Below are positions 11,101 through 19,013 of a stretch of 64,000 nt of DNA, one piece after another. Each line of letters begins with the position of its first letter. The stretch's first letter is position 1. Source of the DNA: Asterella californica (taxonomy: Eukaryota > Streptophyta > Marchantiopsida > Marchantiales > Aytoniaceae); NCBI GenBank assembly GCA_036924285.1, contig JAYKYS010000008.1:18027001-18091000 (forward strand), read 5' to 3'. The notes below the pieces were generated by a model. The model was not told the DNA's origin and did not search any database. It was given only the letters and a program-made list of their open reading frames with translations. A program made the translations under genes and the position numbers.

Positions 11101-12978
11101 ATCTGAAGAATTGGTACCTACATCAGAAGTAGTATCGACAACTTCTGACTCCCAGTAGTCCGATGTGGGTCGATCCGATTCTGACGTCCCAACTTGATCT
11201 CCGAGCAATGGAACTTTGATCCGGTGGTGATTCGGTCCGATGCGTAAATAACCTTTGTGCCAGTTATCCGTTGCATGTACTGCTCGAAGCCAAGGTCTTC
11301 CGAGTAACATTTCATAACTTGACTCCTTCAAGATTTGAAATGTCATGTTTACTTGCACTCCCATTACTGACACGCAAACTCTCTCCAGCACTCCCAATGG
11401 CCTAACTCGCTGTCTGTTAGCCATGCCAACCGTGATACTAGAAGGACGTGTTGGTACTAGATCCAACTTCCTCATGAGTCGTTCCGAGATGGCGTTTACT
11501 GCCGATCCTCCATCGACAAGAACATCAGAGACATCTCTCCCATTGATACGAGCCTCTACTTTTGATGCCTTGTTGCATACCTCTCCTTCACTAGCGTCTA
11601 AAGCACTCACACCGACAGTAGAAGGATTTACCTTCTTCTTCCGACCTCGTCGGGAGCTTAGACCGCTACGAAGTTCTTTCCTCACCGAAGGATTCAGAGC
11701 AATCAACTGTCCCACAGTAATGTTTGCTCGTTGCTTTCCCACGTCTTCCACCACATTGTATTTTGATTGCTCCATTGAAATTGTGAAATCAGTATTTCCC
11801 AATTTCTTCCGTCGCTCTTTGGTTTTTGAAGAAGATTTGCTACTCCGAGTATTTTGACTTGGAGAATCTTCCATCACGACCGGTTCTCCCTCCTCGAAAT
11901 GCGTCCTCATCCTCTTCCTCTCATGAGCTAACAGCTCTACAGACTGAAAACCTTCTCGTACATCTCGCGGCTCCAAGATGTCAATGCATGCTACACCCTT
12001 GTCCTTACTTTGTGAAGTTGAAGCTCCATCCGCCGTTCCACCATTACGACTCGGACAATTACGTTGGAAGTGTGATCCTCCGCACGTAAAACATCCTTGG
12101 CTCGTGTAGTTACTAGGTGATCCTTGCGGTGGTCCACCTCTGGACTGATAGTTTCCATAACCTCGTGAGCCCCCTCCAACATTTGGACTCCGGTGTTGCA
12201 ACAAATTCACCATATTGATCTTCAAATCTGCCAGAGAATCTGTCAAACTTTTCAACTCATCACGAAAGTCGGGAGTAACAGATCTAGATGGTACAGTGAC
12301 TGTAACCGCACTAGTAGGAGCTATCGGAGTCAGATTTTGAAATCGAACAGTCGGAACACTCGCAGGTTTCAGAGTTGGCATGCTCGGCCCTTGCACATCT
12401 CCACATGCTGCCCCAACAGTCATTGGTTGCAAGTCATCTCCATCCAGACTCTCTTCCATCCTGGTTGCGATCTTCACTGCATCAGCCTTCGAAGTTGGTC
12501 TCTCATACCGCACTTGTGTTCGAATCTCCGGCCTCAATCCCCCAATAAAATTCTTTGTGAGCATTGCTCCAATGCCCACCATCGTTGGTTCTACTACATC
12601 TCCACTCTTTCGTAAAACCACCCGAAACTTCTGTTCTAATTTCTCCACCCTCTCGGCATAAGTCCTTACTTTCTCTTTCTCTCCTTGTTTGAGGTAAGTT
12701 ACCTCCACCATTAACTTCTCGTAACTTTCATCAGGAAGAAAAGTTTCAATTAAGGCCTCCGTCAATACTTCCCAAGTATCATCTGGAGTCCCCACTACTC
12801 TTCTCTTCTTTCTATCCTCATACCATGTCAATGCAGAACTCTCAAGAAATTCAGGTATCAACCCTACCCACTCGCTCTTCTTTCGATCTCCATTGCCAAT
12901 GCATGCTCTTTTGAAGTCTCTCACAAATCCTTCCACGTCTTCTCCATCCTTTCCGTAAAACACCGGAAGTTTCCCCAT
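8152..12978 (-). CDS. Gag-Pol polyprotein of gypsy-2 (1608 codons, intact)
   Basis: A single open frame encodes the structural and replication proteins of the element. Approximate residues: retrotransposon Gag 1-250; CCHC zinc knuckle CFTCGGSHFQRNC at 294-306; aspartic protease active site VLVDGGSAVN near 484; RT 740-930 with VSPIVIVKKKNGKLRVCVDY and a FIDD box near 878 in place of the common YxDD; RNase H with LYTDAS near 1024; integrase zinc-binding HHCC at 1245-1285; DDE core with TDYLTKW near 1327, SDRGREF near 1367 and NGLVERTN near 1400. No chromodomain follows; the protein ends soon after a VNHDKLKKFH segment. Gag and Pol are in one frame, so a readthrough or frameshift signal is not needed. 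The start ATG gives MGKLPVFYGKD, conserved in gypsy-1 as MGKLQMFHGKD, which supports the choice. Confidence 0.93.
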   Translation of the reverse strand: MGKLPVFYGKDGEDVEGFVRDFKRACIGNGDRKKSEWVGLIPEFLESSALTWYEDRKKRRVVGTPDDTWEVLTEALIETFLPDESYEKLMVEVTYLKQGEKEKVRTYAERVEKLEQKFRVVLRKSGDVVEPTMVGIGAMLTKNFIGGLRPEIRTQVRYERPTSKADAVKIATRMEESLDGDDLQPMTVGAACGDVQGPSMPTLKPASVPTVRFQNLTPIAPTSAVTVTVPSRSVTPDFRDELKSLTDSLADLKINMVNLLQHRSPNVGGGSRGYGNYQSRGGPPQGSPSNYTSQGCFTCGGSHFQRNCPSRNGGTADGASTSQSKDKGVACIDILEPRDVREGFQSVELLAHERKRMRTHFEEGEPVVMEDSPSQNTRSSKSSSKTKERRKKLGNTDFTISMEQSKYNVVEDVGKQRANITVGQLIALNPSVRKELRSGLSSRRGRKKKVNPSTVGVSALDASEGEVCNKASKVEARINGRDVSDVLVDGGSAVNAISERLMRKLDLVPTRPSSITVGMANRQRVRPLGVLERVCVSVMGVQVNMTFQILKESSYEMLLGRPWLRAVHATDNWHKGYLRIGPNHHRIKVPLLGDQVGTSESDRPTSDYWESEVVDTTSDVGTNSSDSESENTSSEEEREERNVGVNVVDLFPSPEVQRDRDKEPLTPEEVERRIATLRYGSKVTKEEKSCFEEIFRKYIHVFAFSYKDLKEVTLEQHRIELEKEVKPVRQKQRRVSPPIADLVKEEIEKLHTAGFIYEVEHSEWVSPIVIVKKKNGKLRVCVDYKKLNAVTKKDYYPLPFIDEILEEVAGNEWYSFGDGYSGYNQIKIAPEHQHLTTFTTPWGTFAFRVMPFGLCNAPATFQRFMNKVFEPFLGKFVRDFIDDFCVYGSKEKHFEHLVKVLECLDVANASLNPEKCIFGCEEGLLLGHIISKDGIAVDPEKVQKILELPFPSTLTKLRQFLGMVGYYRRFILSFSHKAYALTAYLKKGVDYVLILGDEEALAAFEELKKALTSAPILVKPDWNKQFILYTDASNIAVGCTLSQYDVEGRDHPIAYASRQMIKAERNYSVTEREGLAVIYALRKFRHYLIGGKFTIVTDHKALKYIFNKPMVEGRLARWKLLLSEYDYEICDRPGKKHANADLLSRAYDGDGEEPVDDTFPDEDLMVLSNSIIPIEYQEIWDFVTEGVYPDGMWTREKKALVKRSQPYSVVEGVLFREGVDGVLRRAASKEESLRLMEEFHDGPVCGGHFAGKLTAHKILDAGYHWRGMFRDCLTYCKTCDVCQAFAIKSSVSTPLRSIPVLGPFEKWGIDFVGPLNRTPRNNKYIVVATDYLTKWVEARPLVTIGEVEVGRFLYERIITRFGCPLELVSDRGREFVSGMTTAMCTHFSISQRVTTSYKPSSNGLVERTNFTLCQMLAKDADMEGAKHNWDKRLHAVLWEYRTTVKTSTGYSSFKMVYGLESRLPIQFDLTTFQTLQAGLKRKGGQIAEKERRETLLELEENRDDAAQRIEMAQLQQKKSYDKRLAKNKTKLQPFQKGEWVMLWDAIRHKRVQKKFLRRYFGPFIISKVWSNNTYDLQERSGTFFDRVNHDKLKKFHQRDTSLRGRSEN

Positions 12979-13113
12979 TCTTCTCTTCTTTTCTTCTTCT
13001 TACTCGAGGTACTGCTTGCAGATGTGAAGATCGCACTTCACCGCAATCCACAATTTCCCCGTTGAGCTCTCTCCTCTCCTAAGGTTGGAGTAAGTTTGAC
13101 CCTCATGGTCATC

Positions 13114-13578
13114 TTATCTCTCGTGTGATAGACTATCTCCATCCTCGCTAGAGGTCTTCACTCGTTCCGTTTCTACACTCAACCTTCTCTCCAGACCTTC
13201 GGCTACAGTTTCTAGCAAAGCAACCACTGCGCTACACTCGTGCTCAACTGGAATCCCGTCCACTCCACATCTAGGACAAAAGGTTGTAGGGTCAATGACA
13301 GCTTGTCTAGGGGAAGAAGGACCTATGTGTAAGCTTAAGTCGACCAACCCTCTTCGCTCACGCAAAAGTCTATTCTTTGTAGGACACTTGCTCACTTTAT
13401 GTCCTTCTTCTCCACACAAAAAGCACCTCGAGTTCTTCTCCTGGTTCTTACGACTACTCTCTGTTTCTTCCTCAAATTCTAGTCGAAATTCTCCTTTCGC
13501 CAGATCAGCGGTAACTATCACCGCATAGCCTTGAGGGATCTTGCTCAACCTCAATTTCCACTCTTGCTGTCCTTCCAT
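13114..13578 (-). CDS. ORF0: zinc-knuckle protein upstream of gag in gypsy-2 (154 codons)
   Basis: A separate ORF lies between the 5' leader and gag, ending 135 bp before the gag start and in the same transcriptional direction. It holds a CCHC knuckle, CFLCGEEGHKVSKC (residues about 52-65), and a second possible metal site, CPRCGVDGIPVEHEC (about 101-115, C-x2-C-x8-H-x-C). The tail is rich in Glu, Ser and Thr. A decayed version with conserved spacing occurs in gypsy-1 (17688-18113), so the ORF has been kept within the family. Standard Ty3/gypsy elements do not have a gene here. CCHC knuckles usually bind single-stranded nucleic acid, so an RNA chaperone or packaging role is a reasonable inference, but no function is known to me. 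Confidence 0.75.
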   Translation of the reverse strand: MEGQQEWKLRLSKIPQGYAVIVTADLAKGEFRLEFEEETESSRKNQEKNSRCFLCGEEGHKVSKCPTKNRLLRERRGLVDLSLHIGPSSPRQAVIDPTTFCPRCGVDGIPVEHECSAVVALLETVAEGLERRLSVETERVKTSSEDGDSLSHER

Positions 13579-14147
13579 GACGATGATCTGTCATACATCT
13601 CTCTCGCTCTATAGTTTGTTTGACACTTTTTTATCACTCGACTATCTTCTCGCTTAACAATCTCTCACATTACTAAGTAGAAGCTTAACTTGTCAACCCT
13701 GAGCCTCAGAGATCGAACATAACCCTCTCAAGAATTCTGTAATTCTTTCACTCTTTTACTTCAGCAAACGATATAACAGATTTGACCCCCCTTCGCTTCG
13801 AATGCCATAACTCCAGTTCTACTCGATCAATTCACGCATGATTTGGGTGCCTAGATAGCTTATCTTGCAAGCTATCAGCATGGAAGATTTCAAGGTCTAA
13901 CTCTAAAAACTGAAAATATGAAAATGACTGTAAACTCCTTCCCGAGAGCTCACTATTTGATACCGAAAAACCCCCTTAACTTCCGAAAGACATAACTCTC
14001 TCCTCACAATTGATCTCTCGGAGATATCAAGCTTATTGGAAAGCTTATCTTGCCCTCTATAACATGGTGTATGTACAAAGGTTCTGAACTCATGCTCGAA
14101 AACAGACATGAACTGTACTAACGACTACATACGAATCTTTGTATCGA
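13579..14147 (-). other. Gypsy-2 5' leader
   Basis: About 570 bp lie between the PBS and ORF0. No ORF was judged real; a 68-codon minus-strand frame at 14109-13903 has no similarity I recognise. The leader is expected to hold packaging and translation signals, which cannot be identified by eye. Confidence 0.5.
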
Positions 14148-14166
14148 GGTCCCGGCAACAGAACCA
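14148..14166 (-). promoter_or_regulatory. Gypsy-2 primer-binding site
   Basis: The minus strand reads TGGTTCTGTTGCCGGGACC three bases inside the 5' LTR. Thirteen of the first 17 positions match the plant tRNA-Asp-type PBS (TGGCGCCGTTGCCGGGG) used by many Tat/Athila elements. The four mismatches leave open another tRNA primer. Confidence 0.6.
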
Positions 14167-14169
14167 AAA

Positions 14170-14969
14170 TGTAAGCCGGCCTGTCTCTCACCCAGGGGTA
14201 CCTCAGATGACTAGGATTACTAGTGCACCCTAATTACAAAGATTTAAGTACATCCATGCTCACTTCACTCAACTCTCTGACCCGTATGGTCACATCGGTA
14301 CCTCTAATAGCGTTCCTGCACACAAGTTCTAATCCCGCTCTCAACATTACATCGCAAAATACTCAAGGACTCCCAAGGTCTCCAATGCTCACTTTACTTA
14401 CAGTCAGGAAAATGAGAGTGTCTTCCACCTTCTCAACTCCTCCTTATATACTCTACAACTTCTTACCGTGGTAACTTTCACTAAGTTACGTTACCTCATG
14501 GTAAGTGCGCAATCCAAAATAGTAAAACTTCTAAAGGCTACTAAGCCTTTAAGAATAGCACACACATTACTTGTTCTACTTTACAAAAGTAAGAGATTCT
14601 CCTACTTTAGCTTTTGTAAAGTGTTAACTTTCCACCCTATCCAATCGGAAGGCGACAACAAACTAATACGTCTTTTGAGGAGCATCTTTAGATCTTTGTG
14701 CATGACTTTCCATCATGCATCCAATCAGCGATGGTCAACAAAGTTACATACTTTTGAGAAGCATATTTAGAGCTCCGCACTTGTCACATAGTGTCATAGT
14801 GGAACCTCTAATAGTTTCCCCAACTTAGTTATAACTATCTCTGCTAGTTATGGCTAGTTTTGATCACTCTAGATTTAGATCTTCGAACTAGAGTAACCTA
14901 TAAGATAGTCATACCTAATGAAACTTATATAAACATGCACACAAATAATGGGATACTTGTGACGTGACA
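14170..14969 (-). repeat. Gypsy-2 5' LTR (800 bp) with TATA box
   Basis: This is the transcribing LTR for the minus-strand element. A TATATAAGGA box (reverse complement of the plus-strand bases around 14451-14460) lies about 510 bp into it, so U3 is long and R-U5 about 290 bp. Outer flank GTAC at 14970-14973. Confidence 0.9.
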
Positions 14970-14973
14970 GTAC

Positions 14974-15450
14974 ATCCGATTGCTACATTGGAGACATCTG
15001 TATACAGAATAAATGCTTTACTCCACTTAGGTTTAGCAAGTGTAGGAGTTGTCATCAATGTCTTTTTCAACTCCTCAAATGTCTCCTTTGCCTTCTGATC
15101 ATGGACTATTAAGTCAAAATCAACTCCTTTCTTCATGTACATTGTCAAAGCTATTGCTTTGTTCGAGAAAGAAAAGACAAACTTACGATAATATCCAACC
15201 ATGCCAACAAACTGCCTCAACTTTGTCAAGTTGATCAGAAATGAAAGATCCACAATCTTCTTCACCTTCTCAGGATCTACCGCGATCCCATTCTTGGAAA
15301 TGATGTGTTTCAATAGTAAACATTCTTCGTAGCCAAAGATGCACTTCTCTGAATTTAGAGAAGCATGAGAAAGATTGGTGAGAGAATTTTTCCATATGAG
15401 AAAATTCTCCACTCCTGGTAGAGACAACAAGTCAATAGCACTAAGCTGAT
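14974..15450 (-). pseudogene. Gypsy-1 RT C-terminus and RNase H start
   Basis: The minus-strand translation contains LNSEKCIFGYEECLLLKHII, then a KLRQFVGMVGYYRKF segment, and ends with FILYTDVSNVAIGCT. This is the gypsy-2 RT thumb/connection and RNase H N-terminus with point changes. It is cut at 14970 by gypsy-2 and continues at 7334. Upstream of about 15430 the frame passes straight into protease-linker sequence, so the RT palm, including the catalytic FIDD box, has been deleted. Confidence 0.8.
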
Positions 15451-15469
15451 GTAATGATTCATCTTGACC

Positions 15470-17467
15470 AAATCTTTCGTCATCAGATGGGGATTCTTGA
15501 TCATAAGAATCTCCCGTATCTACTTCTTAGACACTCTGATCATCCTCCGTATCAGATTCTCAATAGTCACTAGTGGGTCTATCGAAGTCAAAAGTCACAA
15601 CTCCAACACCCGAGAGAGGTACTATCACTCTGTGATCTCTAGGTCCAATCCGTAAATATCTCTAGTGTCATCTATCGATGGTGCGCACAGCTCTCAACCA
15701 AGGTCTACCTAGGAATAAATCATAACTAGAGTCCTTTAACACTTGAAAGGACATCAATGTTTGATCTCCCATCATAGACATAACCGTCTTCTCTATCACA
15801 CCAAGAGGTCTTACCCATTGCTTGTTAGCCATCCTCACAATAATGCTAGTCGGGCGAGTTGGTTCCATCCTCAATTTCTTCATCAACCTCTTCGATATGA
15901 CATTAATAACCGATCCTCCATCCACCAATATGTCAGAGACGTAGTGATCATTCAATCTGACTTCAATCTTTGAAGCCATAGTGCAAACCTCTGAAGCATG
16001 CACATCCACCACACCAACTCTTATAGATTTCGATGTCTTGCTCTTGGATTTCCTCTTCTTGCTTCTCTTAGAACTCAGTCCTCCTCTGAGTTCTCTTCGT
16101 AAACTGAGGTTGAGTGCGAGCAGTTGCCCAACCGTGATGTTAGCTTTTTTAGCACCTACAACTTCAACCACATCATATCCCTCTTGAGAAAATGAAATGG
16201 TGAAATCCGCCATCCCTAACTTTCTTCTTGGCTCCCTTGGTGTACTCGAAACAGTACTCGAGCGAGTACTTCTACTTGGTGACTCCTCCTTGAAAACCGG
16301 TCATCAGAAAATCGAGTTCATTTTCTTTCTTGAGCTAAAAGCTCCACCGGTGCATGAGAAGAGTTCGAGCTCTCTCCCTTCTCATAGCTAAGATCTCGCA
16401 CTACATCGATAGTAGTCACTCCCTTGTCTCGTGCTTGAGATGGATTTTTCCATCAACATTCAGTCTGATAGCTTCGGCATCTCTTGCTCCGTTGTTAGGA
16501 CAATTTCGTTGAAAATGAGAATCTCCACACGTCCAACAGATCCCTCCAAAGTTACTTTGGTTGTCTCTAAAGTTATCTTGATTTCCTCTATTGGGATTGT
16601 TGTCATATCCTCTTTGACCTCCTCCTCCATCTTTGTTCCTCTATTCTCATAACTGCACCACGTTTATCTTGAGATCCGCAACAGTATCGGTGATGCTCTT
16701 CAACTCGGCATGAAAATCTGAGGTGACAGTAGACATCGCTGTAGGGACAAAAGGTCTTGGTACCACCATTGGAGTAGGAGTTGATGTTGAAGCGATCACC
16801 AATTGTGATGGTGCAGATGTCATCGTTGTGGCTACACCAAGAGTCGAAGTCGACACTATAACGACTTGATGAGGTTGGATGATATCTTTTTCATCCAAAC
16901 TCTCTTCCATATTTGTCGTAATCCTGATGACCTCCACTTTGGTTGCTGACTTCCCGTACCTCACTTGGGTTCGAATTGAAGACCTCAACCTCCCACCAAG
17001 TTTTTGATCAGCACTGCTCCAATCCCCACAATCGTTAGCTCCACGTTGTCTCCACTCTTTCATAGAATCGTCCGAAACCGTTGCTCCAAGTTATCCACTC
17101 TTTCAGCATACTGCCGAACTTTCCCGTCATCTCGTTGCTTCAAATGAGTGAGCTCCACCATGAGCTTCTCATAACTCTCTTCTGGAAGAAATTCTTTGAT
17201 GAGTGCGTTACTCAATGTCTCCCATGTGTCATCAACTGCACCAGGTGTCTTGTTCTTCACTCGATCTTCATACCACGTAAGAGCAAAATATTCTAAAAAC
17301 TCTAGTAGTAACAACACCCATTCTTCCTTCCTTCTCACGTTGTTTCTGATGCAACTTCTTTTGGAGTCTCGAACAAATGGCTCTATATTTTCATTGTCTT
17401 TCCCATGAAACATTTGTAGCTTCCCCATCTTGTAACTACTCTTTCTATTCTTCATATCTTCGTGCAA
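15470..17467 (-). pseudogene. Gypsy-1 gag, zinc knuckle and protease
   Basis: Gag starts near 17425 with MGKLQMFHGKDNENIEPFV, matching gypsy-2 Gag at a similar spacing. It continues through a LTWYEDR motif and, after a frame change near 17060, an RIxTxMEESLD motif. The zinc-knuckle region (about 16530-16480) has lost regular cysteines. Protease at 16213-15668 retains an ILVDGGSVINVISKRLMKKL active-site segment and LFLGRPWLRAV. The acidic linker after protease (15660-15470) has stops. At least two frameshifts and several stops make it non-coding. Confidence 0.8.
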
Positions 17468-17687
17468 TAAAGACTCACTAAAAGAGTACGAACATCATCA
17501 ATTCCATTCGAGAATAATCTACCATAGATAAAATGAAAGAAAATGATTATAACAACACCTCTTGTGTCATTTCTTCTCCCAAGGTAATCATGAGCTTGAG
17601 TCGTATCACTGCCTTCTCCACCATCCGAATGACGATCTCCATCACAACTCAACCGAGCCCTCCTTTGAAGTCATAAACTTCTCCGTC

Positions 17688-18113
17688 TCAGCTCTTTGAG
17701 TCTCGTCCAACTTCTCGACTACTGAGTAGAGCAGCCACATCTACGCACTTGTGTTCTCTTGATAAATCACCCACTCCACAACTTGGACCAGGATCCTCTC
17801 CTAGGAGATGAATTGACGGTGATAACGATGGATCCACTCGAAGACTTAGATCAATAAACTCTCGCTTTCCTTTGTCTCTCTCTGCTCTAATCCTAGTTGG
17901 ACAATTCACTACTTTATGTCCCAACTCTCTATAGAAATAACACCACAAGTCAATTTCTACTCTTCTCCTTGGAGATTCTACTTGAGGTTTTGTACTAGCG
18001 TTCTCAAACTCAACGACAATCTCTCTCGAGCTCTCTCTGACACTTACAATGACATCTAAACATTGAGGAAGGTTTCTAAGTCTAACTTTCTAGTCCTTTG
18101 AACTTCCACTCAT
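17688..18113 (-). pseudogene. Gypsy-1 copy of ORF0 (zinc-knuckle protein)
   Basis: This is homologous to 13114-13578. The minus-strand start (18113-18111) gives MSGSSKD and then a stop, against MEGQQEW in gypsy-2. Downstream the shared pattern is K-x-RL-x3-PQ-x4-VIV, an E-x3-EFE segment, a knuckle C-Y/F-x2-E-x-GHKV-x2-CPT, and DLSL-x3-PS. The second metal site is partly lost (SCGVGDLSREHKC). Similarity that spans the whole ORF between an old and a young element indicates past protein-level constraint. Confidence 0.7.
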
Positions 18114-18990
18114 GTTGCGTCTTCTCAATCATTAATTGGACAAAATACCTTTGAGGAAAATAATTCTACATCACTTTCTTAACTCTTTCGAGCTTTATAC
18201 TGAAAAATCATATATTATACATGATACACACGAAATAAAATCTAATCTAAAATAAAAGGTCTAAGATAATATCCTCATGACCATCGTCTGTATTAATCAT
18301 AGCATACATCTTAAAGTCACTCCTATAAAGATCCAACTCTACTTCACCAAGAGCATTCGTGGTCTTCACATTGAATGATGCTTTTAACTCAACATTCTTC
18401 ACATCTACGCCGATGGTCTCAGAAGCTTCTTTATATAGAGCAAAAAAGGCACTCCAAGTGCTATAGATGCGTGTCTGCAACTCATCTATACTTAATGTTT
18501 GCTTCTCCATCTCCGTTCGAACTCCCAAACGTCTCTTTTTCCACCTCGGCACCTGAACTGGATTCCCCATGAAATATCTTCAAGATCTCATTGTATGCTG
18601 AAATGTATATCTCTTAGTTGGTAAGAGATCTCTCCAAGACTTTTGTGACCTCCAGTAGCTCAATCTCCAAGTTACTAACTCATGAAGTTTCAACAGATAC
18701 TTCACTAATCAGAAGAAATGGTGTTCACTATACAAATTTTGGAGAACTGAAATTTGTATATTTTGATTTCACTCATGATTGTAGATCCTCTCCATTTTGA
18801 AAAATTCTATCTCTTTATCCATGCCTCATCTTCTCATGATATTTGTCAAGTATTCTCTATCACCATGCTAGAGGTAGAAAATGAAGTCATTGGCTGCTAT
18901 CTTGCAGTCCTTGGAGCAGTTTCTGTCTGCTCACCACCAACAACCTCCACCTCCAATGTATGACAAACTTCTCCAGTCCTAGCTGCAAAC
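18114..18990 (-). other. Unassigned block between gypsy-1 and the methyltransferase remnant
   Basis: The expected gypsy-1 leader and 5' LTR are not recognisable. A 107-codon minus-strand ORF (18247-18570) includes SIDELQTRIYSTWSAFF and a Val/Glu-rich middle. A second-frame stretch just upstream (18570-18660) reads like part of the same ancestral protein. I do not recognise it. Confidence 0.35.
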
Positions 18991-19013
18991 TCCACACTCT
19001 CTCTTACGACATC

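Larger units (their letters stand above)
7339..14969 (-). mobile_element. Intact young Ty3/gypsy retrotransposon (gypsy-2, 7631 bp)
   Basis: This is a complete element. Its two LTRs are 800 bp each with no difference found by eye, the target duplication GTAC is exact (7335-7338 and 14970-14973), and it has a PBS, a polypurine tract, an uninterrupted gag-pol and a separate upstream ORF. It is inserted in the RNase H region of gypsy-1, and joining the flanks restores the gypsy-1 reading. Identical LTRs imply insertion very recently on an evolutionary scale. RT and integrase are of the non-chromodomain, Tat/Athila-like type, with RVMPFGLCNAPATFQRFM and TDYLTKWVEARPL motifs. It is the one element here that could still be active. 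Confidence 0.93.
4814..18113 (-). mobile_element. Old Ty3/gypsy element (gypsy-1), host of the nested gypsy-2
   Basis: On the minus strand the order is a zinc-knuckle ORF (17688-18113), gag (to 16647), protease (15668-16213), remnant RT/RNase H (14974-15430), then after gypsy-2 the rest of RNase H, integrase, and an LTR at 4814-5617. The proteins are close relatives of gypsy-2 but broken by stops. The core of RT is missing between about 15430 and 15470. No copy of its LTR was found to the right of 18113, so the 5' LTR is lost or unrecognisable; the right boundary is therefore only the last recognisable part. Confidence 0.75.

Noticed and set aside
11345..12661. Several plus-strand ORFs of 87-170 codons
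   Set aside because: They lie antisense within the intact gag-pol ORF and are explained by its composition.
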